The notes under the pieces are model-generated. The model saw only the letters and a list, made by a program, of their open reading frames with translations, searched no databases and was not told the origin of the DNA. A stretch of 64,000 nucleotides of DNA from Furcasterigmium furcatum (taxonomy: Eukaryota > Ascomycota > Sordariomycetes > Glomerellales > Plectosphaerellaceae), in contig BCIA01000005.1 of assembly GCA_001599815.1 (NCBI GenBank), positions 1,591,088 through 1,655,087 of the forward strand, in the 5' to 3' direction. Below are positions 32,032 through 42,346 of the stretch, in pieces; the stretch's first letter is position 1, and each line of letters starts with the position of its first letter. A program made the translations under genes and the position numbers.

Positions 32032-32907
32032 ATGATTCGTCATCGCCAGAGTCCTGTCCCTCCTGCGGCCCCTGAAGGAACCATCAAGTCTTTTGGGCCA
32101 AACCACATCATCGAGCCCCGATCTGAGCACACCCACACTGCCATCGTACTCCATGGGCGCGGCAGCGACGCCGAAGAGTTTGCGGAGGAGTTCCTGGCCT
32201 CAACCCTATCGAATGGCCGCACCGTCTGCGACGAGCTGCCCGGTTGGCGCTGGGTGTTCCCCTGCTCAAAGGAGCTGTGGAGCACGGCTTTTCAAGAGGA
32301 CATGCCCGCCTGGTTCGAGGCACACTCCTTGACGGACCCCACCACACGACAGGACCTGCAAATCGACGGCCTCCGAGATTCGGTGGATCATGTCTCGCGG
32401 ATCATGGAGGAGGAGATCCAGCGACTGGGCGGGTATTCGCAGAGAGTGGTCCTTGGCGGCATCAGCCAGGGCGGCGCAGTGGCCATGTGGACTCTGCTCT
32501 GCCAGCGAGACGAAACGAAGCGCCTAGGGGGATTCTTTGCCGCCAGCACCTGGCTACCTTTTGCGGCCGAGGTGAAGGAGTTCGCGGCTGGCCAAGATAT
32601 GCGGTCTCAGTGCCAGCCAGCTGGAGGGGAAAGCGCCTCGCCCAAGGATGTCGTTCTTAGGATGCTGCCGCCCGACGGCCTTCCAAGCTTCTTACCGCAG
32701 ATCCCGGTCTTCATGGGCCATGGAACCGACGACGCCTACGTGGATGTAGAACTAGGTCGAGAAGCAACGGATGTTCTCCGTCGAGGAGGATGGAAAGTCG
32801 AATTGAAGGAGTACGTAGGGGCAGAGGAGGAGGGCCACTGGTTCAAAGTACCGGATGAGATGGATGACATCTATGGTTTCCTCGCCAAGCTTAGTACCGA
32901 CGCGTAG
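32032..32907 (+). CDS. Serine hydrolase, acyl-protein-thioesterase/carboxylesterase type
   Basis: Single exon of 291 residues with an alpha/beta hydrolase fold. The N-terminal strand AIVLHGRGSDAEEF carries the oxyanion loop. The nucleophile is Ser145 in LGGISQGGA (GxSxG), the acid is around Asp233/234 in GHGTDDAYV, and the base is His269 in EEGHWF. This order and spacing match the phospholipase/carboxylesterase (APT1-like) family, which cleaves thioester or carboxyl ester bonds. It is about 60 residues longer than yeast APT1, with an insert between residues 185 and 215. No signal peptide is seen, so it is probably cytosolic. It is convergent with the kinase-like gene, with only 50 bp between the stop codons. 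Confidence 0.88.
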   Translation: MIRHRQSPVPPAAPEGTIKSFGPNHIIEPRSEHTHTAIVLHGRGSDAEEFAEEFLASTLSNGRTVCDELPGWRWVFPCSKELWSTAFQEDMPAWFEAHSLTDPTTRQDLQIDGLRDSVDHVSRIMEEEIQRLGGYSQRVVLGGISQGGAVAMWTLLCQRDETKRLGGFFAASTWLPFAAEVKEFAAGQDMRSQCQPAGGESASPKDVVLRMLPPDGLPSFLPQIPVFMGHGTDDAYVDVELGREATDVLRRGGWKVELKEYVGAEEEGHWFKVPDEMDDIYGFLAKLSTDA

Positions 32908-32957
32908 GCAGATCGTGAACAGAGGGCATATTCTGGGAAGGCGAACAATACTCTATT

Positions 32958-34139
32958 TTAACCCAACCAACGGCTGATGAGACAGTCCAGCGCGTACTCC
33001 ATGGGGTATTTGCCGATTGCCTCAGTCGGGAGGTAGTCAATCCAATCGTGCAAGGGGCTTCGAACATCAATTGTGTTGAGAGCCCGAACGAACTCCCAGT
33101 GCTCGGGGTACCAACCCGCGAGCTCCCAATCAAGTATTGAGGTAACCCGAACGCTTCGCTCCGTTGTATCGTTCGCTTCTCCTTGGGTTTCGACCATGAT
33201 GTTGCGGGGATGCAAGTCGCCGTGCGTCATTACGATGCGGTGATCTTCCCTCATCGAGGACCGTGTCATGGAGATCCAGGATGTTGATGCCCTGGCCTGC
33301 CCCCGGCATAAGAAGTCGTTCAGCTCCGCTTCGGTAGACAAGGACGCGGGGGACTCGCGTTGCCACCTCCTCATATCCTTGCAGATTCCCGTCCTGAAGC
33401 TGCCAAGCCGAGCCTGATCATTTTGAGGAGGCACAGCGCGGAGAAGTTGGAAAATGGAAACGAGCTGTTGCTGAACCGAGAGTTTCTGGGCATTCGTGAG
33501 ATCTGACCAGACGCTCTCCAATGTCACGCCTCGAGCCCGAGACAAAAAGATGTACGTCAGGCTGCCACCACGTAGGGCGCCATGAAATCGAGGTGATGGG
33601 ACACCGGGCGCATGGTCGTTGATGTACTGCAAATTGTTGACGTGGTCTGGGTCAATGGCGGAGCCAATCTTGACCACTATGTTTTCATTGATTCCGACGA
33701 CCCAGTTCTCGTGCAGAGCATGTAGAACCTCACCCTCCCGAAGGAGATGGTTGAGTCTGTCAACCGAAGCCTGCGGCAGACGCTGGAGTGATGAGGTGAG
33801 CTGTTCACCGCCACTTCCCCCAGATGCCAGCATTGCCACGACTCCGTCAGTCAAGACATGAGTGATGTCAGCTGAATCGGGGGTGAGAGTAAAGACTGGC
33901 TCGCGAACTGGGGAAAGTGATCTGCGATGCGTATCATGGCTCAAAGCAACCGTGGTTAGACTTTGAACCAGCGCTGGGTATGAGACCGACTGCTGCTTTA
34001 GGGCTTCCGTGAGATCGGCAGCAGGGTCAGTCGTCACCTTAGATGTCAATTGATTCAACAAAGCTTTGTTTGCTAGTGTCCTGGCACGGGCGCCGCGTTC
34101 GTCGGTAGGGTCTGGGGTTGAACCGATGTCGCTCATCAT
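32958..34139 (-). CDS. Aminoglycoside-phosphotransferase-like (APH) kinase-fold protein
   Basis: 393 residues on the minus strand from the first of two adjacent ATGs (34139); the frame is open further upstream but without coding character. The kinase-like active site is clear: a catalytic loop THGDLHPRNIMV with the Brenner-type Asp and Asn, then a metal-binding DWE in SILDWELAGWYPEHWE. The N-lobe lysine region is NENIVVKIGS. Members phosphorylate small molecules such as choline or sugars, and most fungal ones are uncharacterised. The N-terminal 70 residues are low-complexity. It is convergent with the serine hydrolase. Confidence 0.85.
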   Translation of the reverse strand: MMSDIGSTPDPTDERGARARTLANKALLNQLTSKVTTDPAADLTEALKQQSVSYPALVQSLTTVALSHDTHRRSLSPVREPVFTLTPDSADITHVLTDGVVAMLASGGSGGEQLTSSLQRLPQASVDRLNHLLREGEVLHALHENWVVGINENIVVKIGSAIDPDHVNNLQYINDHAPGVPSPRFHGALRGGSLTYIFLSRARGVTLESVWSDLTNAQKLSVQQQLVSIFQLLRAVPPQNDQARLGSFRTGICKDMRRWQRESPASLSTEAELNDFLCRGQARASTSWISMTRSSMREDHRIVMTHGDLHPRNIMVETQGEANDTTERSVRVTSILDWELAGWYPEHWEFVRALNTIDVRSPLHDWIDYLPTEAIGKYPMEYALDCLISRWLG

Positions 34140-34372
34140 GGGGTTATGTTGGCTGCGGGCAAAGGGTGCAGACGTCTTGATTCGGGGAGAAGGTGGGTTT
34201 GGAAAAGGTAAGGTAATATGAGAGTGGTTTCCTTGGGGGGCGGAGAAGGTTGGATCAACGAGAATTTGGGCCGGGGGAAGGAGACAAAAGAGTGACAGGG
34301 TCATGTGCAAATGGAAATGCTGACTAAACTGAACCTTGCAGTTGGGACCCTTGATGTTGGAGGTCACTCAAG

Positions 34373-34427
34373 TTTAGTGGACCAATGCTAATTTTAGCAC
34401 CCGTCGCCTCCCACAGAGTCCACTAAA
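34373..34427. repeat. Inverted repeat, 10-bp arms
   Basis: TTTAGTGGAC at 34373-34382 and its exact complement GTCCACTAAA at 34418-34427, 35 bp apart. It could be a paired factor site or chance. Confidence 0.4.
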
Positions 34428-34580
34428 GCTCCCGGCCTCCACTCTCTCTATGGGCGGACAGCCTCCTTTAGTCAACCCATCTTTCCAGCTCCGCGAGGCG
34501 GCCGCCTTGGCCGCGTCGCCACGGAAAAGTCTCTCTGCTCACCCCAGAGGTCGCTCTGGTCACCCAGCCTGTCACTTTGA

Positions 34581-34631
34581 TCACCCTGCCCATCACCCTG
34601 TCGATGGGTGTAAAGCAGCGGGGCAGGGTGA
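34581..34631. repeat. Inverted repeat, 10-bp arms
   Basis: TCACCCTGCC at 34581-34590 and its exact complement GGCAGGGTGA at 34622-34631, with a further CATC/GATG pair inside. Nearby direct copies of TCACC are also seen. Confidence 0.4.
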
Positions 34632-34846
34632 CCAAAGAGGGAGCAAAAGAAGCAACTTTGCAGTGATCTACTGCCATCCTGGGCGCTTATAGTCCACGAT
34701 AAAAATCCGTCATAACCGCGTATGCACAGCTTGGCCACGATGTAAATAGTTCGCAAATACTTTACGCGGCTTCCTAGAGGCGCAAGGCTAGCTAGTGCAG
34801 CACTGCTATTGTTGGGCTTGAATCCGGTAGGAGCTGGACATGAATC

Positions 34847-34853
34847 TATAAAG
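34847..34853 (+). promoter_or_regulatory. TATA box of the secreted pre-pro-protein gene
   Basis: TATAAAG lies 132 bp before the ATG, in an AT-richer stretch, with a leader rich in CA. Confidence 0.45.
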
Positions 34854-34984
34854 ACGACACCGGAGGCACTCTTTCGGACTCCTCATGGATCATCACAATT
34901 CACAAACAGAACGCTGCAGACACGCGCCAAACGACTCTGAAGAACTCCAATCGAAGACACCAAACCATATTACACGCATCAAAA

Positions 34985-35686
34985 ATGGTCAAGCTCGCTT
35001 TCCTCCTCGCCGCCGCCACGGCTCTCACATCCGTCATGGCCGGCACCGATGCCAGCGAGGTCACTAAGAGCCTCGATATTGCGGCACCTTCAGATCTTGC
35101 CACCGCTCCCACCGGCAACCTTGCCTCGGAACAGGCCGAGGATTATATCTTCGAATGGGAAGATGACGAGGAAGACCTCGACGAGGACGACCTTGACGAC
35201 GACACCAGTCTCCTCGGCGAAGAGTCAGGTCTTCTGCTCAAGCGCCAGACTGGTCTGGTTTGCAACACACCCGGCGCAAAGGCTCCTGTACGTACTCACT
35301 CAGCATGAAATACTCAATCTCGCCAAGTTTCTCACCCTCGAAACGCAGAGGAAGGATATTCTCAGATGCATAGCCCGCATGGAGAAGCGCTGTGGCGCGG
35401 CGCACATCCCCGGCGGCGGCCGGACCTTGTGCCAGGCTGGTCGCGCCAGAGTCAGCGCTAACATCAGCCTTGAGTACTACAAAAGCGGGCTTTCCTCCTC
35501 TTGGTACGTTGCCGCGGCCTTCCTTTCGAAATCTCGGTTTCTGACAGACTCTGTAGGAAGAACCTGGCCTCGACTGTCAGGCGCGTCTACAACAGCTGCA
35601 AGAAGGGCAGCAACTGGGCGAGCGGGCAAGCCAGCGCCAAGGGCAATAACCGGATCTGGGTCTCTGTCTACCTGGTTCCCACCTAG
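34985..35686 (+). CDS. Secreted pre-pro-protein with Kex2 site, possible KP4-like fold
   Basis: Three exons, 34985-35287, 35349-35503 and 35557-35686, giving 195 residues. It has a signal peptide (KLAFLLAAATALTSVMA), then a very acidic pro-region (a run of Asp and Glu near residues 55-75) ending in a Kex2-type LLKR site. The predicted mature protein of about 100 residues is basic, with five cysteines. Its pattern is early Cys, central Cys with ISLEYY-type strand, helix ending NSC, and final strand IWVSVYL. This recalls KP4-like killer-protein domains of fungi, but similarity is weak and the cysteine number does not fit well. It may be an antifungal or effector protein. Secretion and processing are well supported; the family is not. 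Confidence 0.7.
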
Positions 35687-35918
35687 AGAAAGCATGACTG
35701 GAAGCATGGATGCTTTAGGAATCTCAGGCACATTCTTTTACGGCATGGAGTTCGGCAGCATAGCGACAGTTAGGTCAAAGATGGAGTTAGTCTGATATCT
35801 GCACATGGAAGTCACATCTGAATTTTGCTTTCATTGCATTGAATTTCGGGCTATGGCCACATATTTTCTCATCTACGAGCGCCGGAGGAGAGCTAGCTAT
35901 CCGGGTTATTGCCCACCA

Positions 35919-37686
35919 TTAGAATGACGCCCCAACGCCCTCACTCTCAATAGCCTCCGGTTGATCCTCACCCCTCCGTCGTCTGAGACCGGCGAAATCT
36001 CCCATTCTTCTGATCGCAACCTTGATTTCGTTGTTAAAGGTCTCTTGGGCCGCGTCGAGATCAGGCTGTGGGCCTGGCAGCAAACGAGTAGTTCCTTCAT
36101 GAGCAACAGCCTCATCTGCGATGTGCTGATGCCGACTACGGGATCGCTCTAGCTTTCTAACTTCAAGCTGCTCCCAAGCGTAGGATGTAATGAAACACGT
36201 GAGTGTTACTATCCCGCTGGTAAGAAAGAATATGCACAATTTCGACGCGGCTTTGAAAGACAGACTGTCATCCAACGCCATGAAGGGCATGGAAAAGAAC
36301 GCCTGGAACCAGTCAGTGATGAAAAGAATATCCCTTAGCGCTCTACACTTACTGCAACAACTGCAGATGGAAGAAACGCCATGTTCAAAAATGCCAGGCG
36401 TTTCATCTGTCGAGAGTCCTGGGCCATTTGTTGAGAAAGATTCTGTAGCTCTCTGCCATCCCTCGAGTCTTGCTCTGCGATACGGCGCAACTGGTCTGTG
36501 CTTTCTTTCGCCAAGTTATTGTTATTCATGTGGACCGTCTCAATAACCTAGCATAAGAAGATGATTAGTATACGAAGTATCTTTTCCATCCAAAGGTGAA
36601 TATCTAGAGAGGAATGTGGAAATCTGTGGGTGGTTATTTAAGGAGCCATAGGATTACTCACCGTCTCCTTTTTCAGCATGAACGTCTTTTCCAGAGCTTC
36701 GAACTTAGAGATGGCTCCGCAACATCTTCGATATTGATGCTTCAAGGGCACGATTGATCGTAGCCCGGGAGACCTTGCATCCTCCGCATGTAATCCTTCT
36801 GCTTGGAGCAGATCAAGGATGTATTGTATTTGCAGCTGAAGTAACTTCAGGCCTCGTACCGCATCATGTGTTCTATCGACGTGGACATCTAGATGGATAA
36901 ATGTCTTTGAGGTCATCATGATTTCTGTGGCGTTGTTCAGAGCTATGATCTGTGTGCCAATAATGTTACCATGCGACACCCGTAGGCGGAATTCCAGGTC
37001 AAAGTACTAACTGCGGCGTTGGACCCTCCTCAAAACCATTCAAAGGCCAGCTCCCAGGTGGACATCATTTTCGCGACACTGAGTGTCAAAAATCTTAGAA
37101 TGTTTAGGGTTGGGTTGTCGTCCATGCCGTCTTCCCTCAGGGCGCAAGCAATTTCCACATACTGATCCATCAGGTTGGGTTTATGCTCCAGAATGACCAG
37201 TATCCCGGTAGGGGCCGTGTTTGATGAGTTGGCATCGGCTGTTGAGGTGCCAGAAATGAAGATCGGGTCAGTCGATTTGTCAGACACACCGGCTATGTGG
37301 GACAGAGGCAGTGCGTGCCACACAATACCCGAGGTGTTCGGGCATGAGGAAAGTTGTGGTCCAAATTCGTCACGCATAAAGGCAACTTGCAGGATCTGAG
37401 GGGGTATCTCCCAGAGATTGACCAAAGTCTGAATCTCGGACGATGTTGCTGAGATCACGACACTAGCCTCGTGCCGTAGTGAGCGTCGGATGAGCACAAC
37501 TGAGCCGGGCCTTTGCGTCCGGTTGATGTTCGTGTCCTCCAACCACTCGCCCAAGGACGATTCATCGCCTGAGTCAAGGGATACAACCCTTGAGGAGTTA
37601 TCGTCAACGAAGCGCGCTGGGAGGCGAAAATATGAGAACCACATGCGCTCGTTCAATCCTAATGGCTGGTCGGTTTCTGATGCCAT
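35919..37686 (-). CDS. CorA-like membrane protein, frame disrupted at one junction
   Basis: Minus strand, reading from ATG 37686. Segments: 37686 to about 37030, about 37006-36662, 36547-36353 and 36302-35919. The last two introns (36548-36661 and 36303-36352) are clean GT-AG and join in frame (KKET to VIETVH; SAVVA to AFFSMP). The C-terminal part is typical of fungal CorA-like proteins: a coiled region with DSRQMKRLAFLNMAFLPSAVVA, then two hydrophobic segments around AFFSMPF and LCIFFLTSGIVTLTCFI. Between the first and second segments (about 37006-37035) no GT-AG intron gives an open frame. Instead the frame appears to shift twice within 30 nt, starting at a TTTT run. It is either a recent pseudogene or an assembly error. 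Function unknown; Mg2+ transport is not implied. Confidence 0.6.
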
Positions 37687-38716
37687 GTTGACCTCCGAAT
37701 CGAGACGCTGGTATTGTATGAATGAGTTCTTTGAAAGGAATACACAGGATAACTTGGATTTTATGGCAGATGAAGCCCAGACTGCGCGGAATAAGAAGTA
37801 AAAAAGCACCCCAAGTCTCGTATGCCTTGCCGTCTGCCCAACCAATGCACTTTAGGCATCATCTGCATAGCTAGCCAGTCACTTCAACAGCTCCGTGATG
37901 TGGTTGCTGGTCGCATATGCATCACACAAAGTGCTGAGTAACGAGAAACGACAGCCAGTCGGCCTAGCATCTCGCTGCGTTAGATGCTCCGTGCTTGATC
38001 TGTGGTCGAGGCAGCTGACCAAAGAGAGACATGATCACGTGCCTCAGCACGTGCTCACCACGTCTGTGGACCTAGATCCCAGCGCTCTGATCTGAGGAGC
38101 TCTGAAGTGGTAGGACTTAGACAAAGCATCCATTTCTTTGTGCTTTGCGAGTCCATCCCACCACAGTTGATGTGCAGTGTTGGGCGGGCACTCAGCCACA
38201 AGATGGTCCAGAAACGCGCCCCCACCTTCATTTCGTCCTTCTTGGTCTACTGAAATGCAATATTGGACCAAATCTAGGCCCTCACGGCCCGGATGATCAC
38301 CATCGGCTCAGATTAGCTCAGGCTAACGAAGTAATGCGCAGTTCTGGAGATGGAAATAGAAACTCTAGGTCTCGGTTTTGGGGTCGTGAATAGTGTATTC
38401 CATGGATGTCGCCGAGGATCGACCTGCATCAAGCTCTCATGGCGGTGCAGTGCAAAGTTCCCTTTTCCTATGACAGATAATTTTGCCCTCAGGGNTTCCC
38501 AGCCCGTAGAAGACGATGAGCTTTTTCATAGGTCTTTCATATTTCTACCACTGAAATCATAGAGTGACTCAGTGGTGAGAAAGATGATAGCTCACATTGG
38601 TACTCAGAGATGTTTAGAATGTCCGAAAGCTATCATCACAAGGTGCCCTGACTTAATGGGATGATAGTGTACTTAAAGGGGTATATTTTGCGCAGTTATG
38701 TATTGAGAAGTCGGCT
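37687..38716. other. Intergenic region with an N
   Basis: Promoter of the CorA-like gene and 3' region of the lectin-like gene. A single undetermined base lies at 38495. No gene is seen. Confidence 0.4.
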
Positions 38717-40427
38717 CTATGGTATCGGTACAATGCCAACCTCAACCCAGTCATCATCCTCCAAGACAACCTCCCTGACTGACCCCTTCTTCTGAAAGTA
38801 GCACTTGTTGCTGCTCCCTCCTCGGGCAAGGTTTATCCTGGCCTCCGAAGAGTCGAAGTGCGAGGTGCCCATGGTGATGCACGCAATCTGCGAGTCGAGG
38901 TCCACGCCCCTGAGGCCCTCCGGCCGGCTCTGCTTCCAGGACGATCCGTCGGTAGAGACGGTGCGGATGTCGGTGCCATCGCGATAAAGGATGTATGAGT
39001 TGACACTGCCAGAGCCGGATGACCTCGCGACGGAAAACGCGGCGATGGGCGTGTCCTCATCGATCTTGATCGACGGGAAGTCTGCAAGTGTCAAAGTCAG
39101 CTTGGTTCGCCTGCAAAATTTCCCTCCATTGGCAGGAGACTCACCCGTAGGCCATGATCTTGGATAATCATCAGGCAGCGCGCCCCTCTCGTTGAGCCTC
39201 GGAATCTCGACGGTCAAGTACCCCTCCAAGTCTCTATAGACGAGACCATAGCCACCACCGTGCGCTATCCCGCGGAAGTCCGTGAGCATCGGCACCATAG
39301 CGGCGCCGCTGCCGGGGCGAATTCGGATGCCGAGTTTCCGAGCATCGGTGTCCACCGTGTTGGGATTCATATTTCCACCAACTGTGTTCCGAGTCTCCAT
39401 CAGCACGTTCTCCTCGTTCAGGAAGGTGACCCATGGCCAGTACGCGGCGACGGCGCTTCCCTGGGTAGAGTTCCAGGTGTCTTTGTTGATGATATCCTCG
39501 CTGATGGGCGGGTCGTTCTGCTGGTTGATCCTCATGCCGAGCAATCGCTCGCCCGGTCCGCTATAGTACAGCTGGACTTGAGGCTGGGAGGTATTAGCTC
39601 ATGCTCGAGCTGAAGGGAAGCAAAATTGATCCTGGCAGTGAACGAACCTCGTGGGTGACGTTGTAGAGTACAAGCGTCGCTGAAAACCGCGAGCCCTCCT
39701 CGGCAGAAACAACCATCACGGGCTCCTCCCAAAAAGTCTCGTGCAGCGGGGGTTCGGGAAGTCCGTCGTCAAAGCGAGAGTACCGAATGCCGTTGTCGGC
39801 GTCTTGATGGAACAAGTAAACCTCCGTGGCGCCGTCGGGCTTCGTCCAGCTCGCCGCTGCCAGCGCAGATCCTCGTCGGATGGACTGCGCAACCCCGAAG
39901 GCTGTCGGGATGGATGTTTCCAGAGACGCTGTCGTGCTTGGTGTTGATGAAGTCGACGACGAGGGTGCCTCAGATTTAGAGGGCTTCGGGTCCGCTGGGC
40001 TGCCTCCGCCTGGGCCCCGTCCTGGCCCAGAGTCATTATCACTACCAGAACTCTGCTCGCTGCTCTCCCCTCCGCCTGAGCCCCCGAGGACGCCGGAGCC
40101 GTAGAGGCCACCAACGACGCCGCCGATGATGGCCAGCAACAGGACAACGCCACCGACGGCCCACCACAAGAACTTCCGCCTGGGCTTTCCGGGATTTGGT
40201 GGCGAGGGTTCCGGCTCAGCAGCCTCTGGATAGGGGTACGGTTTCGTGGCCCAGGATTGGTGATACTGGGCTTCATGGTACTGCGCGTCTTCAGTCGAAC
40301 CCGGAACGACATACTGGGGCATCGGGGATGACTCGGCCATGGCGACTTGGGGCGCGTTCTTCCAACCGTCGGGCGCCACCTCGAGGCCCGGCTGGTGGTA
40401 GTCATTACCGTAACCGTTCTGCGCCAT
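38717..40427 (-). CDS. Type II membrane protein with fucose-lectin-like ectodomain
   Basis: Three exons on the minus strand, 40427-39648, 39583-39145 and 39081-38717, giving 527 residues. The order is: a cytosolic tail of about 85 residues rich in Pro, Tyr and Gln; one transmembrane segment (residues about 86-108, FLWWAVGGVVLLLAIIGGVV); a Gly/Ser/Pro stalk; then an all-beta region of about 330 residues. That region has repeated strand blocks such as GSALAAASW, VYLFHQDADNGIRYSRF and VQLYYSGPGERL. This layout is common in Sordariomycetes and resembles fucose-specific lectins (six-bladed propellers). Binding residues cannot be assigned. It is probably a cell-surface protein. No signal peptide is needed with an internal anchor. 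Confidence 0.8.
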
Positions 40428-41593
40428 GGTGAGAGCGAGGCATACAACGGCAGCCCCAGCAGTGTCTCAGAAGTGAACGAAGGAACGAAAAGAAGAAGGG
40501 GAAGAGAAAGAACGACAGCGATGAGGGCCAGAGGCCAAATGGACGACGATCATTTCTCCTGTTGTAGGTAAATCGCCCTTTGCAGGCTTCGAGCAGGGAC
40601 CCGTGGCAGAATGGCCCCCTTAAATTGCCATACCCTGGCTCAGAGGGGGATTAGGCCCCCAAATGCAGGCCAAGCAGGTCTGGGACGTGCTCTGGGACGT
40701 GCTTCGCCCCGTCTTGTAAGGCTCATTCATGGGCTCTGTTGACCTTGAGAGATCTGGCAGGGCAGCTTGCTCGTGGACGACATCAGCACGCACTCCTGTC
40801 TGTCCGCGGGGGAAGGCTGATGAGTCGTATTTCTGCCATATGCATCTTCCCGAGATGCGGTTCGATCAGCCATCTGAGATGCTGTGAACTTGTCGTGATG
40901 TGGAACGGGCTAATACCGGCTGCGGTACCCATGCACCCATGCCCCTGGACATGTCACAGTGGATTTAAAGTCTCGCCAGGGGTGTAACGGCCCAATCCAG
41001 GTGAAGAACGGCAGGTACGCCTGGGGNCTTTTTTGAGATATCCACTCTGCGCGCGTCTTGACTCCCGAAACGGCATCTATCTGGACTAGGGGGAGGGTCG
41101 AGGCTTGTTTTTGAGCTAACAAGAGCGCTCATCCCCTGGACCTTGCAGATGGACGCCTCAGAGTCTTCGGCATTCAAATAAACGACCGCCATCCGGAAAA
41201 ACATCTCCATTATTCCTGGCTTCCGGTTTACCTCAGTAGTCAACGAGTGCCAAAAGCGACGGAGAACCACCTTTTGCAAGCCCAGAGGCTAACATTCACT
41301 TGCACCGGCTCAGGAAAGAGTCTCAGGCTTGTAGAAGCGGTTTTCAGTTTAGATGCCACAATCCTGTGGGGTAATATGGGCGAAAGAGACCCTTTCAGCG
41401 CCAGGATTCTTGTCTTTGGGCTTTTCTGCCGGGTGTATCTGCTAGTCGTACACGAATGTTCAGCCTCGGAAGGCCCTCTCTGCTGATACTTCCGGCCACC
41501 GATATCAGAGTGTGCCAGAGAAGATATCTCGCATACCGAATGCTTCACATCCATTTTTCCCAGGCGCTCCATCTCCATTGTTGGCCGAAGCTA
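40428..41593. other. Intergenic region with an N
   Basis: Promoter of the lectin-like gene and 3' region of the next gene. A single undetermined base lies at 41027, before a T run. No gene is seen. Confidence 0.4.
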
Positions 41594-42346
41594 TCATGCA
41601 GTTGCCCCAGGCTCAAACAATGTGCAAAATGCTTCGTAGATCCCGTCGGGTTCATGCGATCTCGTAGTTATCGCCTGATAAAACCTGGTCAGGTGGAACA
41701 TATCCACATACTGCCACCGCCCCTCGACATGTACATCTTCGAGGTCTGGTACATCGTCGAAGATGGGATAGCGGCCGCTGCCGGGCCTCGGGTCGGCGCA
41801 CATGATGGCAGCCACGGCCCCGTCATTCGGCCTTGGGGATCGCTCCAGTAGGCCGTCAGGCGTGGCGGGGACAGCTCTGGCGAACTTTTTAAGTACGACG
41901 TCGTCAACATACATGAAGTATTCGTATCGTGGGCCCATGTACACAGAACGTGCTGGTACTGCGCTGTCGTTCGACTCCCTGAGCCTGGAGCCAGGCAGTC
42001 CGCTTTTCCAAGTCACAAATCGATTTTTGGCCTCGTCTATCGTCATTCCGTCCTGGTCCCGGTTCTCTATGCGGCTGAGCAGAAAGCGGCGGCGGAGGAA
42101 GCCGGCTTCGGCTGCGGAACTGTTCTCACTGACCTTGATGAGTACAGCTTGCCTGACGTACGCGATGTATCGTCCCCAGAGGACGTCGTCCCCGTAGGTG
42201 CAGCGGACGACGATGAACCCCCAGGGTACCCGACGGCCTCCATTGTCTCCCTCAAGGTCTCGCAGATGGCTGAGGATGCCGGTAAAATGGTTTGGTTGCG
42301 TCGGGAACCAATTCATTTTGATGTTGTTATTCGTACCGCCAGACAT
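41594..42346 (-). CDS. Fungus-specific hypothetical protein
   Basis: Single exon on the minus strand, 250 residues from the ATG at 42346 (upstream open frame lacks codon bias). The block WGFIVVRCTYGDDVLWGRYI near residue 40 is characteristic of a large family of uncharacterised filamentous-fungus proteins. No membrane segment, signal peptide or catalytic motif is seen. It ends with a short helical segment and LFEPGATA. Function unknown. Confidence 0.75.
   Translation of the reverse strand: MSGGTNNNIKMNWFPTQPNHFTGILSHLRDLEGDNGGRRVPWGFIVVRCTYGDDVLWGRYIAYVRQAVLIKVSENSSAAEAGFLRRRFLLSRIENRDQDGMTIDEAKNRFVTWKSGLPGSRLRESNDSAVPARSVYMGPRYEYFMYVDDVVLKKFARAVPATPDGLLERSPRPNDGAVAAIMCADPRPGSGRYPIFDDVPDLEDVHVEGRWQYVDMFHLTRFYQAITTRSHEPDGIYEAFCTLFEPGATA

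Larger units (their letters stand above)
34140..34984. other. Divergent intergenic region with short inverted repeats
   Basis: Promoters of the kinase-like gene and the secreted pre-pro-protein gene. It holds two perfect 10-bp inverted repeats (listed). No gene is seen. Confidence 0.45.

Noticed and set aside
33130..33366. An alternative frame in the kinase-like gene that suggested a frame shift near its active site
   Set aside because: The main frame reads SWISMTRSSMREDHRIV into THGDLHPRN, as expected for the family, so no shift is needed.
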